Notes: generated by a model from the sequence alone, not told the origin. 64,000 bases of DNA from Eubacterium sp. (GCA_017938215.1 JAGBBZ010000023.1:62001-126000); one strand, 5' to 3'; counted from the stretch's first letter, positions 34,244-44,076 are shown. Made by a program: numbers and translations.

Positions 34244-37069
34244 GTGTTACGATTCATAAAACAGAAATTAATACATAAAAAATGGATGGTTGTCTGTCTT
34301 TTAATCGGAAATATTCTTCTTTCCGCTATTGCTAGCAGTAACCCGATGTATCGGGAAGCGGCACTGGAAAAGACATTGAAATCCAAATATTCTGCATACA
34401 TCGAAGCAAATAATAAATATCCGGGAATCGTTTCCTTCGATGCATCGATGAATGTTGGAAAAGGTCACGAAGCGGAGTACAAAAATATGCAGGAACTTGC
34501 GGCATCCGCAGCAGAAAAGTTGGGCGTGGAGCAGACGTATTTGATTAATACGGTAGGGACTTCGAAACTTCGTGGTACGTATCTTCAATCCAGAGGAAAT
34601 AAAAGTTCCACAAAGACCATGCGAATTGCGGCGATGACAGATTTGGCAGAGCACGTGACGATTCTTGCCGGTGAGGATTACGGCGATGCATTATTGGACA
34701 ACGGTATGATTCCAGTTATTATGAGTCAGCGTGCCATGACCAAGTTGGACGTGGTTTTAGGGGATGAGATTTCATTTGCTAAGTTGAAAAATGCCGATGG
34801 AACGGAAATGGCCATCAAGGTAGTAGGTGTATTTGATGCCAAAGATTATGAAGACAGTTATTGGGTTCAAAGTCCAAGCGAATATTATATGGAAGTATTC
34901 ATGAATCCGGAATTGTTCCAAAAGACATTTATTAATTTTGATAAACAACAGTTTAACGTAACTGCTACGTGGGATCTTGTATTTGATTATGAGAAGATAA
35001 AGCCATCGGAAATCGATGCCTTTATAGAGGATACCGATGACCTTGTTTTGGAAGGTTCCGGCAATCGTTTTTCAAGTGTACAGGAACCGGAATATCAGGC
35101 AGTGTTACGGGACTATCAGACGGCAGCGAAAAAAGTTTCTACCACCCTTTTGATTTTACAGATTCCAGTATTAGCATTGCTATTGGCATTTATCTTTATG
35201 ATTTCCAGACAGATGTTGGATTTGGAGCAGAATGAAATCGCCCTATTGAAAAGTCGAGGAAGCAGTAAGATGCAGATTATTTTCATCTATTTCTTGCAAT
35301 CGGCGATTCTTTCTGTTAGCAGTAGTATCGTAGGAGTTCCGCTGGGGTATTTTTTGACAAAAGCGTTGGGCTCCACCAATGGATTTTTGGAATTCATTCA
35401 ACGAAAAGCCTTGCATGTGCGCTTGAACAGTGGAGTACTTTGGTATACGTTGGGAGCGATTTTGATTTCCATTGCTTTCATGGTACTTCCGGTTATTAAG
35501 GATGCCAATGTTACGATTGTAAATGTAAAGCATAAGAAAAATAGCAATGGTCAGAACATATTTACACGTGTGTATTTGGATGTCATCATGCTGATTGCAT
35601 CCTTGTATGGATTGTATTCCTTCACTGCACGAAGAGAGGAATTGATGACTAGTATGTTGGAGGGCGAGTCCATCGATCCATTCCTGTTTATCTGTTCTTC
35701 GTTGTTTATCATTAGCGCCAGCTTGGTGGGATTGCGTTTGCAACCATGGTTGATTAAATTGGTGTATTACATCGGAAGAAAGTTTTGGAAACCAGCCTTT
35801 TTTGCCTCTTTCTTGCAGATTATACGAACAAGAAAAAAACAGGGCTTTATGATGGTGTTCCTAATGTTTACTGTGTCCCTTGGTATCTTCAATGCCACTG
35901 TAGCGCGGACAATCTTGTCCAACTCGGAAAAGGGGATTAAGTATAGCACGGGAACGGATTTGGTGTTGCAGCAGCCATGGGAAGATAACTCCCTTTTGTT
36001 GCAATATTATGAAGATTTGGAATTGACATATACGGAACCGGATTTCGGTGTGTACGAAAACATGGAAGGCGTCACATCGGCAACGAAGGTTTATAAAGAC
36101 GAAGAGATTACCACTTCTTATGAAAAGAGCGAAGGCGGAAATGAAGTGAAGACCACTTTGATGGCCATTGATACTAAGAGTTTCGGTGAGACGGTATCTG
36201 AGTTTCAGACAGATCTTTTGCCGGTGCACTTGAATCGATATTTGAACTCCATGGCAACTCGTACGGATGCGGTTCTCCTCAGCATGAATTATCATACCAA
36301 TTACGGTATGCGAGTGGGAGATACCATTGAGTACAAAGATAAGGATGGAGTTAGTACCGAGGGCGTGATTTATGGATTTGTAGAGTATTTCCCAGGTTAT
36401 ATTGAACAAACTCATGCAGTAAACGAAGAAAGTACATTGATAACCACCGAGAACTATTTGATCGTGGCAAACCTGTCCCAAGTACAACAGGTATTTGGAT
36501 TGCGCCCATATGAAGTGTGGTTAAAGACGGATGGTTCTTCGCAGTTTATTTACCAATACGCAGAGGAAAACAACATTACATATACCACGTTTGAGGATGT
36601 GTCAGCAAAGCTTGTAGCTGTGAAAAATGATGCGTTGTTCCAGGGAACCAATGGTATTTTGACCATGAGTTTTATCGTAATTCTCATTTTGTGTTGTACT
36701 GGTTTCTTGATTTACTGGATTCTTTCGATTCGACAGCGAGAGTTGCTCTTCGGTGTGTTCCGTGCCATGGGTATGACGAAGCGAGAGATTATACAAATGT
36801 TGATCAATGAGCAAATCTTTAGCTCCGGGGTTTCCATTATTATTGGAACGGTAATCGGACTTTTGGCGTCGAAAATGTTTGTTCCACTGGTGCAGATTTT
36901 CTATGCATCCACAGACCAGGCGATTCCATTGGAAGTGGTAAATCGTCCATTGGATATGATTCGATTGTTTAGTATTATCGGCATTGTGATTGTTGTGTGT
37001 ATGGTAGTATTAGGCAAGTTGATTTCGAAGATTAATATTTCCCAGGCGTTGAAGCTGGGCGAAGATTAA
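34244..37069 (+). CDS. Large FtsX/MacB-type ABC permease
   Basis: A 941-residue membrane protein with two FtsX-like halves. The N-terminal helix (WMVVCLLIGNILLSAIASSN) is followed by a large external domain (about 40-285). A four-to-five-helix block (LLILQIPVLALLLAFIFMIS, then IIFIYFLQSAILSVSSSIVG) includes the cytoplasmic QNEIALLKSRGSSKMQI motif. A second external domain (about 550-800) and a final block follow, with RELLFGVFRAMGMTKREIIQ, the same RxMG coupling motif. Such permeases move peptides, lipids or lipoproteins outward or act mechanically. GTG start at 34244, preceded by GGAAGGGGG. Confidence 0.9.
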   Translation: MLRFIKQKLIHKKWMVVCLLIGNILLSAIASSNPMYREAALEKTLKSKYSAYIEANNKYPGIVSFDASMNVGKGHEAEYKNMQELAASAAEKLGVEQTYLINTVGTSKLRGTYLQSRGNKSSTKTMRIAAMTDLAEHVTILAGEDYGDALLDNGMIPVIMSQRAMTKLDVVLGDEISFAKLKNADGTEMAIKVVGVFDAKDYEDSYWVQSPSEYYMEVFMNPELFQKTFINFDKQQFNVTATWDLVFDYEKIKPSEIDAFIEDTDDLVLEGSGNRFSSVQEPEYQAVLRDYQTAAKKVSTTLLILQIPVLALLLAFIFMISRQMLDLEQNEIALLKSRGSSKMQIIFIYFLQSAILSVSSSIVGVPLGYFLTKALGSTNGFLEFIQRKALHVRLNSGVLWYTLGAILISIAFMVLPVIKDANVTIVNVKHKKNSNGQNIFTRVYLDVIMLIASLYGLYSFTARREELMTSMLEGESIDPFLFICSSLFIISASLVGLRLQPWLIKLVYYIGRKFWKPAFFASFLQIIRTRKKQGFMMVFLMFTVSLGIFNATVARTILSNSEKGIKYSTGTDLVLQQPWEDNSLLLQYYEDLELTYTEPDFGVYENMEGVTSATKVYKDEEITTSYEKSEGGNEVKTTLMAIDTKSFGETVSEFQTDLLPVHLNRYLNSMATRTDAVLLSMNYHTNYGMRVGDTIEYKDKDGVSTEGVIYGFVEYFPGYIEQTHAVNEESTLITTENYLIVANLSQVQQVFGLRPYEVWLKTDGSSQFIYQYAEENNITYTTFEDVSAKLVAVKNDALFQGTNGILTMSFIVILILCCTGFLIYWILSIRQRELLFGVFRAMGMTKREIIQMLINEQIFSSGVSIIIGTVIGLLASKMFVPLVQIFYASTDQAIPLEVVNRPLDMIRLFSIIGIVIVVCMVVLGKLISKINISQALKLGED

Positions 37070-37087
37070 GGAAAGTGAGGTTTGGTC

Positions 37088-37768
37088 ATGGAAAATATAT
37101 TGGTTACAACAGATGTAAAGCAGAGCTTTCCGGTTGCGACTGGTGAAGAATTGGAAGTGCTACACGGGATTAATATAACAATTCCAGCCGGTAAGCTCAC
37201 CATGCTTCGCGGGCGTTCGGGTTCGGGAAAGACCACATTGATGAATATTTTAAGTGCGTTGGATTATCCAAAATCCGGAACGGTGGCATTTGAAGATAAG
37301 AATTTGGAATCCATGAGTGAGACAGAAAGAGAAGAATTCCGCAAGGAAAATGTAGGATTTGTCTTTCAGTCGGTTGCGTTGATTCCGATGATGACAGCGT
37401 ATGAGAATGTGGAATTTTTGCTTCGCTTAGCAAAGTACAAAGGAAATATGAAGAAGCGTGCGGAAGAATGTTTGAAGCTAGTAGGTTTAGGACAACGTAT
37501 GCATCATATGCCTCAGGAATTGTCTGGTGGAGAGCAGCAGCGTGTGGCCATTGCCCGCGCCATTGCTCATAATCCGAAAATCATATTTGCGGATGAGCCG
37601 ACTGCAGAATTGGATACTGCGACAGGACTTCAGGTTATGAAGATATTTAAAGAATTGATCGAGAAGGAAGGCGTGACCATTGTAATGACGACTCATGATA
37701 TGGGATTGCTGGAAATTGCAGACTGTATTTATCATTTGGAGGACGGTGAGATTGTTGGGGAAGAATAA
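37088..37768 (+). CDS. ABC transporter ATP-binding protein (MacB/LolD type), first
   Basis: Walker A LRGRSGSGKTTLMN, Q-loop VGFVFQSVALIP, signature LSGGEQQRVAIARA, Walker B IIFADEPTAELD, H-loop VMTTHDMG. 226 residues, the size of a single nucleotide-binding domain for FtsX-type permeases. The ATG at 37088 follows AAAGTGAGG. Located 18 bases after the permease gene and 22 bases before a second ATPase, so the transporter could use a heterodimer of ATPases. Confidence 0.95.
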   Translation: MENILVTTDVKQSFPVATGEELEVLHGINITIPAGKLTMLRGRSGSGKTTLMNILSALDYPKSGTVAFEDKNLESMSETEREEFRKENVGFVFQSVALIPMMTAYENVEFLLRLAKYKGNMKKRAEECLKLVGLGQRMHHMPQELSGGEQQRVAIARAIAHNPKIIFADEPTAELDTATGLQVMKIFKELIEKEGVTIVMTTHDMGLLEIADCIYHLEDGEIVGEE

Positions 37769-37790
37769 ACAGATAACAAATAAGGTTATG

Positions 37791-38765
37791 ATGAAGATCA
37801 AAGAATTTAAACATGTCAACAAACAGACTTCCGGTGGTGTCAGTGAGGAAGAATCGTTGGATATCCCAAGTGATGTTATGATTGAGTGCGATGGTCTTGT
37901 AAAAATCTATAAGACAAAAGACATTGAAGTGCTTGCACTGCAGGGGTTGGATCTGACGGTGAAGCGTGGAGAATTGATGGCGATCATCGGTAATAGTGGT
38001 AGCGGTAAATCTACATTTTTGAATATGATCGGTGGTTTGGATCGTCCGTCGGCAGGTAAATTATATGTAGACGGTAAGAATCTGTTTCAAATGACAGAAG
38101 AGGAATTGGTTGATTATAAGCGAAGTACTGTCGGATTTGTGTGGCAGAACAATGCCAGAAACCTCCTGCCGTATCTGACTGCATGGGAAAATGTCATGAC
38201 GCCGATGCTGTTTATGAAGGATTCGATGACAGAACAGGAAAAGAAGCAGCGAGCGGCAGAATTGCTTGAACTAGTTGGGCTGGGACACCGTAAGAATAAC
38301 AAACTCAGCCAGTTGTCTGGTGGAGAACAACAACGTGTGGCCATTGCCATTGCATTAGCCAACAAGCCAAAGCTTCTCCTGGCGGATGAACCGACAGGAG
38401 CGGTGGACCGTAAAACCGCAGATGATATTTTGGATATGTTCCGTCGATTGAACGAAGAGTTGGGAATTACAATTGTAATCGTAACTCACGACAAGGAATT
38501 GGCGTCGAAAGTTAACCGAGTAATTTCCATCCGAGATGGTAAGACTAGTAGTGAACGTATCATGAAAAGTGAATACAAAAAACGCCTGGAAGACATTAGT
38601 ATCGACTGGAATGAGGAGCAGGTACAGGAAGAGTTTGTTGTACTTGACCGCGCCGGACGTATCCAGATTCCAGCAGAGTTGCTGAAAGAGATGGGAATGG
38701 AAGGCAATAAAGTGAAACTGGAAATGATAGATGGAAAAATAGTCATTGAAAATCCAGAGAAATAG
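37791..38765 (+). CDS. ABC ATPase with C-terminal AbrB/SpoVT-like domain, second
   Basis: Walker A IIGNSGSGKSTFLN, Q-loop VGFVWQNNARNLLP, signature LSGGEQQRVAIAIA, Walker B LLLADEPTGAVD, H-loop IVIVTHDKE. Unlike its neighbour it has about 35 extra N-terminal residues and a C-terminal module of about 42: VVLDRAGRIQIPAELLKEMG, MEGNKVKLEMIDGKIVIENP. That module has the (V)LDxxGRIxIPxELxxxLG...V.LE..DGKI.I pattern of AbrB/SpoVT swapped-hairpin DNA-binding domains. The start is uncertain: ATG 37791 is 5 bases after AAGG, and ATG 37788 is equally in frame. The tail may mediate dimerisation or gene control. Confidence 0.88.
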   Translation: MKIKEFKHVNKQTSGGVSEEESLDIPSDVMIECDGLVKIYKTKDIEVLALQGLDLTVKRGELMAIIGNSGSGKSTFLNMIGGLDRPSAGKLYVDGKNLFQMTEEELVDYKRSTVGFVWQNNARNLLPYLTAWENVMTPMLFMKDSMTEQEKKQRAAELLELVGLGHRKNNKLSQLSGGEQQRVAIAIALANKPKLLLADEPTGAVDRKTADDILDMFRRLNEELGITIVIVTHDKELASKVNRVISIRDGKTSSERIMKSEYKKRLEDISIDWNEEQVQEEFVVLDRAGRIQIPAELLKEMGMEGNKVKLEMIDGKIVIENPEK

Positions 38766-38799
38766 TGGTACACTTTGTCTGTTAGGGTTGTTAAAACGA

Positions 38800-38832
38800 T
38801 CAGCCACACCAACGTTACGTCGGTGTGGCTGA
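38800..38832 (+). terminator. Hairpin after the ABC operon
   Basis: TCAGCCACACCAACG and CGTCGGTGTGGCTGA pair with one mismatch around a TTA loop. There is no T-run, so it may protect mRNA ends or weaken readthrough instead of being a full terminator. Confidence 0.5.
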
Positions 38833-38853
38833 ATAAGAAGGGAGACAAAGAGT

Positions 38854-39723
38854 ATGAACAGACAGAAGTATGAACCAAGGACAATGTGGAAAAGATTACG
38901 AAAACACATAAGAATGAGTAAGAGACAAAAGCTAAACATCGTTTTGATGGTTTCCATTGCGGCAGCTGTGATGTTAGTTGTGGTTCTTTCTATTGTGAAA
39001 TTTTGCTCTGTTTTTTCGGGAAATCCGTCGGAAAAAGTGGCACAGAAACAAGAAGGACAGGTGTCTATCGAAACTCCACCAGTAGAGGAAACGATGGCAA
39101 CACCAGCGACGCCAAGACCCAAGGCGGTGGCGCTGACCTTTGATGACGGACCATCCCGTGCCAATGATCCGAAGATTGTGGAAACATTACAAAAGTACGG
39201 TGCCCACGCTACTTTTTTTGTATTGGGAGACCGGGCAAGAGTAGATGGGGATATCATGCAGATGTATCTGGAGGCGGATTGTGAGATTGGTAGTCATTCT
39301 TGGAATCACCCACAGCTTAGCAAGCTGAAATGGGTCAAGGTAAAACGTCAACTTGATAAAACCAACAAGGTGGTAAAAAAGCTTACCAACGGATATGAAA
39401 TCCAGCTATTGCGCCCGCCGTATGGTTCGATTAGCAAAAAGATGCGAAAGAAGCTGGATATGCCGATGATTTTATGGAGCTTGGATACCATGGATTGGAA
39501 GAGTCGAAACAGCCAGAAAATCTTCAAAAAAGTAAAGAAGAAAGTGAAGGATGGAGACATAATATTGATGCACAATATCTATGGTTCCACCGCAGAAGCA
39601 GTAGAAAAAATCGTTCCATGGTTGCAGGAGCAGGGCTATGATGTACTAACTGTCAGCGAATTGATGGAGCGTAATGACAAGAAGATAGAAAATGGTAAAG
39701 CATATTTACACGGGAGAAAGTAA
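38854..39723 (+). CDS. Membrane-anchored polysaccharide deacetylase (peptidoglycan/chitin type)
   Basis: A cytoplasmic Arg/Lys-rich start, one transmembrane anchor (LMVSIAAAVMLVVVLSIVKF, about residues 31-50) and an external linker precede a NodB domain. Motifs: ALTFDDGPS (motif 1), IGSHSWNHPQL (metal His pair), LLRPPYGSIS (motif 3), LWSLDTMDWKS (motif 4), DIILMHNIYG (motif 5). All catalytic positions are intact, so it is likely an active peptidoglycan N-acetylglucosamine or xylan deacetylase. Its position just upstream of the glucuronate genes is suggestive but it is more like PgdA-type wall enzymes. GAAGGGAGAC precedes the ATG. Confidence 0.88.
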   Translation: MNRQKYEPRTMWKRLRKHIRMSKRQKLNIVLMVSIAAAVMLVVVLSIVKFCSVFSGNPSEKVAQKQEGQVSIETPPVEETMATPATPRPKAVALTFDDGPSRANDPKIVETLQKYGAHATFFVLGDRARVDGDIMQMYLEADCEIGSHSWNHPQLSKLKWVKVKRQLDKTNKVVKKLTNGYEIQLLRPPYGSISKKMRKKLDMPMILWSLDTMDWKSRNSQKIFKKVKKKVKDGDIILMHNIYGSTAEAVEKIVPWLQEQGYDVLTVSELMERNDKKIENGKAYLHGRK

Positions 39724-39745
39724 CTCCCAGAAATGGAGATGAACA

Positions 39746-41155
39746 ATGACAAAAACATTTATGGATGAGGATTTTATTCTGACAACAGAGGTTGCCCAAA
39801 AATTGTACCACGAGTACGCGGAAGTGACGCCGGTATTGGACTATCATTGCCACTTGGATCCGAAGGAAATCGCTGAGGATCGTCAGTTTAAAAATATTAC
39901 GGAGCTTTGGTTGGGAGGCGACCATTACAAATGGCGTATTATGCGTTCCAATGGTGTGGATGAAAAATACATTACGGGAGATGCTTCCGATGAAGAGAAG
40001 TTCCATGCGTTTGCCAAGGCACTTCCAAGAGCCATCGGAAACCCAATGTATCACTGGTGTCATTTGGAACTTCAGAGATATTTTGATATTCACGACACAC
40101 TGAGCGAAAAAAATTGGAAAGAAATTTACGATGCTTGTAATGCAAAATTGCAGAGCCCGGAAATGTCTGCTAAAAATTTGATCAAAATGTCCAATGTAAC
40201 TTTGGTATGTACAACCGACGATCCGGTGGATGATTTGAGATATCATAAACAAATCAAAGAAGATGCAAGTTTTGACGTGCAGGTGCTTCCAGCATGGCGT
40301 CCGGACCTTGCCATGAGCCCGGAAAAAGAAGAGTTTGTGGGCTATATTGCGAAGCTGGCAGACGTTAGTGGCGTTGCCATTACGGATTTTGCTTCTCTGA
40401 AAGAAGCTCTTGTAAAACGTTTGGATTATTTTGTGGAAAATGGATGCTTGATCACGGATCATGGTTTGGATTATGCAGAATATCGTCCGATTTCTGAGGA
40501 AGATATGGAGGCACTTGTGAAGAGAAGTCTTGCAGGAGAGACTCTTTGTGTGGAGGAATTGATTCAGTTCCGTACCATGATGATGTTGTTCTTGGGAAGA
40601 GAATATGCAAAGAGAAATCTGGCAATGCAGCTTCACTATGGTGCAAAAAGAGAAAACAATGAGCGAGTTTACAAGAGTGCTGGTGCCAATGCAGGTATCG
40701 ACTGTATTAATGAAAAGGGCTTCACGGCAGAGGTGGCTGATTTCTTAAATGCTCTTTGTCGTACTGGCGAGTTGCCAAAAACGATTTTGTATTCTTTGAA
40801 TCCAATTGATAATGCTGTGATTGGCACGATGATTGGCTGCTTCCAGGGAGATGGTGTGCAGGGCAAGATTCAGCAGGGTTCCGCATGGTGGTTCAATGAT
40901 CACAAGCCAGGAATGACAGAACAGATTACTTCCTTGGCAAGCCTTGGTTTGCTTGGTAATTTTGTAGGAATGTTGACCGATTCTCGTAGTTTCGTGTCCT
41001 ATCCGAGACATGAGTATTTCCGTCGAATTCTCTGTGATTTCATCGGGAAGTTGGTGGAGAACGGAGAGTATCCGGAGGACTACGACATTTTGGGCGAATT
41101 GGTAAAGGATATTTCTTATTATAATGCCGTTCGTTATTTTGGCTTTGACCTATAA
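39746..41155 (+). CDS. uxaC: Glucuronate isomerase (uronate isomerase)
   Basis: Converts D-glucuronate to D-fructuronate, the first cytoplasmic step of uronate use. Amidohydrolase fold: TPVLDYHCHLDPKEIAEDRQ (metal His-x-His), TTDDPVDDLRYH, VLPAWRPDLAMS, LITDHGLDYAEYRP and LNPIDNAVIGTMIGCFQGDG. RSFVSYPRHEYFRRILC is the terminal family motif. 469 residues, normal. It lies before the GH115 alpha-glucuronidase, so released (methyl)glucuronic acid would be its substrate source. Confidence 0.96.
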   Translation: MTKTFMDEDFILTTEVAQKLYHEYAEVTPVLDYHCHLDPKEIAEDRQFKNITELWLGGDHYKWRIMRSNGVDEKYITGDASDEEKFHAFAKALPRAIGNPMYHWCHLELQRYFDIHDTLSEKNWKEIYDACNAKLQSPEMSAKNLIKMSNVTLVCTTDDPVDDLRYHKQIKEDASFDVQVLPAWRPDLAMSPEKEEFVGYIAKLADVSGVAITDFASLKEALVKRLDYFVENGCLITDHGLDYAEYRPISEEDMEALVKRSLAGETLCVEELIQFRTMMMLFLGREYAKRNLAMQLHYGAKRENNERVYKSAGANAGIDCINEKGFTAEVADFLNALCRTGELPKTILYSLNPIDNAVIGTMIGCFQGDGVQGKIQQGSAWWFNDHKPGMTEQITSLASLGLLGNFVGMLTDSRSFVSYPRHEYFRRILCDFIGKLVENGEYPEDYDILGELVKDISYYNAVRYFGFDL

Positions 41156-41158
41156 AAT

Positions 41159-41207
41159 GTAACTATTCAGGACCAATGTGTGGGTGGGGGAAGGCCGGAA
41201 TAGTTCC
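41159..41207. repeat. Short palindromic element between uxaC and the GH115 gene
   Basis: GTAACTATTCAGG at the left and CCGGAATAGTTCC at the right form a near-perfect stem around 23 bases. The left 20 bases match the end of the element at 30694-30880 (GTAACTATTCAGGACCAATG). A shortened family member. Confidence 0.6.
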
Positions 41208-41240
41208 CATTAAATGATAAAAGCGGGAGGATAAGATTGG

Positions 41241-44063
41241 ATGAAATTTGAATTAAACAAAGCAGGAATTTATGTAGATAAAAAGGCTTCTGACGTGAAA
41301 GGTCTTTCTCATGTGGCGAAGATTTTAGCGGAGGATGTTAAGTTAGTGGCAGACAAGGCTCTTTCCTTGGACGAGACTGTGACGAATGGGCCACAGATCT
41401 TGGTGGGAACATTGGGCCACAGCCCGATGCTGGATGAATTGGTGGCAGCGGGAGCTGTGGATGTATCCGATTTGCAAGGCAAAAGAGAGTCTTATATGAT
41501 TCGATTAACGGAAGTGAATGGAAGTGAGAAACTTGTGGTTGCTGGTACAGAAACCATCGCTACACTTTTCGGTATGTATCACATTTCCAAGGAAATCGGC
41601 GTGTCCCCTTGGGTGTATTGGGCTGACGTAAAACCGGCAAAACAGTCCGAAATCATCTTTGATGAGAGTATCCATTTTGTGTCCAAGGAACCTTCTATTA
41701 AGTTCCGCGGTTTCTTTATGAATGATGAATGGCCGGCTCTTGGAAACTTTGTTATGAAAACCTTTGGAGATTTCAATGAGTTTTTCTATGAGAAGGTATT
41801 TGACTTATTGCTTCGTTTGAAAGGAAACTATTTCTGGCCAGCGATGTGGTCTGCGTCTCTTCCTTTGGACGGTTCCGAGGATCCACTGGCTATTGTAAAA
41901 TTGGCCACAGATCTTGGTATTACCATTGGACAGTCCCATCATGAGCCACTGATGCGTGCCAGCGAGGAATGGGATAAAGTGAAATCCGACGAAAATAACG
42001 TGGGTTACGGAAAAGACTGGAACTACTACACCAATAAAGAAGGCTTGTATCGTTATTGGGAAGATGGTGCGGAGCGTGACAAAGACTTCAAGCATATGAT
42101 TACAATCGGTATGCGTGGTGAGCGTGATACCATGATGTTGGGAGAGAATTCTACCATTCAGGAAAATGTAGAACTTCTTCGAGAAATTATTACAGATCAG
42201 AAAAAAATCATCAAGGAAAAAGGCTGCGATCACATGCCAAAAATGTTGGCTCTCTACAAAGAGGTGGAGGGATTCTATTATGGCGGAAATGGTGTGAAAG
42301 GTCTTCGCGACTGGGATGGATTGGATGATACAATCCTTCTTTTGTCGGATGACAACTTTGCCAATGTGCGTACCCTTCCGACAGAAGATTTGAGAGATCG
42401 TGAAGCAGGATGGGGCTTGTACTATCATTTCGATTATCACGGCGCACCGATTTCTTATGAGTGGGTAAACTCAACACCATTGCCAAAGGTGTGGGAACAG
42501 GTTTCCATGGCGTATGATTATGGGATTCGTGATCTGTGGATCGTAAACGTAGGAGATATCCGCCCGGATGAATTGCCACTTTCCTATTTCATGGAATTGG
42601 CATATGATTTTGAATCCATGGGAACAGCCAATCCGAATCAGACTGACGTATTCCTTGCAAAATGGGTCGAGGAACAGTTCGGTGCATACATAAAAGAAGA
42701 AAATACAAAAGTTGTTATTGCAGATGTGTTGCGCGAATATGCGCGGATTCACGGTATGAGAAGACCAGAGGCCATGAATCCAAAGGTATATCATGTGGCG
42801 CATTTCAATGAGACAAAAAAAATGATTGCACGTTGTGAAGCGCTGATAGAAAAAGCAGAGTCCATTAAGGATGCCATTCCAGAGGAGTCAAAGGACAGCT
42901 TCTATAGTCTTGTGTACTATCCAGCGGTGGCAGGTATGAATTTGCAATTGATGAGCCTTTATGCAGCATTGAATAATTGGTACGCAGAGCAGGGAATTGT
43001 GGCTGCCAATGTTTATGCAGATAAGGTAAAAGAAGCGATTCAGCGTGACGAGGACATGACAGAGTTTTATCATAAAGAAATGGCAAATGGAAAATGGGAT
43101 GGCATGATGCTTTCCAAACATGCATGTTTTGTAACATGGAATGAGGAAGGGTGGCATTTCCCGGAGACCGTATCGGTGGAAGCGGCAGCAGAAGGAAAAC
43201 TTCTTGTGCATGCAGAAAATGCAGAGACATTCGTAACGGAAGGAACCATTTCATTGCCAGAGTTTACGAGTGTAGGTGCAGAACATTATAGCATTGAGCT
43301 TGCCAACACGGGAGCTACTGCAGTTTCTTATGAAGTAAAAGCGCCAGAGTGGGTTCAGGTATCTGCTACGAGTGGTGCAGTGGATTGTGATGTAGTTGTT
43401 TTGGATGTTTGTGTAAATGCGAAAGAAAGCATGGTAGGCGACATTGCGATTCAGGGACCTGGAACCGACGTAACCGTAAAGGTAGTGTACACAGCATTGA
43501 CGGATGCGGTACCAGTAGGCACATTTATCGAAAGAGATGGCATTGTATCCATGGAAGCGGAGCATTTTGTGAAAAATGAGGCATATGGAGACCATCAGTA
43601 TGAGAAATTAGAGGCATACGGTAAGACGTTGTCTTCTATGAAAATATATCCGACCATTGGAAACTTTGATGAGATTGGAAAGGCACCTTGCCTGACCTAT
43701 TCGGTTTATGTGAAAGAGGCAGGAGACTACACCTTGCAAATGATCACAGCTCCAAGCAATAACCTGGAGGATGGAAGAACCATGCGCTATGCAGTGGTTG
43801 CCAACGATGGCGAGATGCAGGTCGGAGATACGATTTTGGCAGAAAACTTCGGCATCGGAGGTGGACCATGGACACCAGGATCATGGTCATTGGGTGTTTT
43901 GAATAACTGTCATACTGGCGTGACAAAACATGCGTTGAATGCAGGAGTAAACGAAATTCGTGTGTACGGTGTGGAAGCAGGTTTGGTATTGCAGAAGCTT
44001 GTTCTTTATCGTGAAAATTTGCCAGAATCTTACCTTGGACCGGATGAAAGTCCAAGAGCATAA
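41241..44063 (+). CDS. GH115 alpha-glucuronidase (xylan (methyl)glucuronic acid release)
   Basis: A 940-residue protein without signal peptide, so intracellular. GH115 family features: FGMYHISKEIGVSPWVYWAD, VSKEPSIKFRGFFMNDEWPA, RLKGNYFWPAMW, GITIGQSHHEPLMR, GLYYHFDYHGAPISYEWVNS, WIVNVGDIRPDELPLSYFME, and a C-terminal beta domain (about 770-930, MEAEHFVKNEAYGDHQYEKL). GH115 enzymes remove 4-O-methyl-D-glucuronic acid from internal xylose residues. Together with the GH10 xylanases and uxaC it gives a complete path from glucuronoxylan to fructuronate. GCGGGAGGATA precedes the ATG. Confidence 0.92.
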   Translation: MKFELNKAGIYVDKKASDVKGLSHVAKILAEDVKLVADKALSLDETVTNGPQILVGTLGHSPMLDELVAAGAVDVSDLQGKRESYMIRLTEVNGSEKLVVAGTETIATLFGMYHISKEIGVSPWVYWADVKPAKQSEIIFDESIHFVSKEPSIKFRGFFMNDEWPALGNFVMKTFGDFNEFFYEKVFDLLLRLKGNYFWPAMWSASLPLDGSEDPLAIVKLATDLGITIGQSHHEPLMRASEEWDKVKSDENNVGYGKDWNYYTNKEGLYRYWEDGAERDKDFKHMITIGMRGERDTMMLGENSTIQENVELLREIITDQKKIIKEKGCDHMPKMLALYKEVEGFYYGGNGVKGLRDWDGLDDTILLLSDDNFANVRTLPTEDLRDREAGWGLYYHFDYHGAPISYEWVNSTPLPKVWEQVSMAYDYGIRDLWIVNVGDIRPDELPLSYFMELAYDFESMGTANPNQTDVFLAKWVEEQFGAYIKEENTKVVIADVLREYARIHGMRRPEAMNPKVYHVAHFNETKKMIARCEALIEKAESIKDAIPEESKDSFYSLVYYPAVAGMNLQLMSLYAALNNWYAEQGIVAANVYADKVKEAIQRDEDMTEFYHKEMANGKWDGMMLSKHACFVTWNEEGWHFPETVSVEAAAEGKLLVHAENAETFVTEGTISLPEFTSVGAEHYSIELANTGATAVSYEVKAPEWVQVSATSGAVDCDVVVLDVCVNAKESMVGDIAIQGPGTDVTVKVVYTALTDAVPVGTFIERDGIVSMEAEHFVKNEAYGDHQYEKLEAYGKTLSSMKIYPTIGNFDEIGKAPCLTYSVYVKEAGDYTLQMITAPSNNLEDGRTMRYAVVANDGEMQVGDTILAENFGIGGGPWTPGSWSLGVLNNCHTGVTKHALNAGVNEIRVYGVEAGLVLQKLVLYRENLPESYLGPDESPRA

Positions 44064-44076
44064 TTGGATTATTTTA

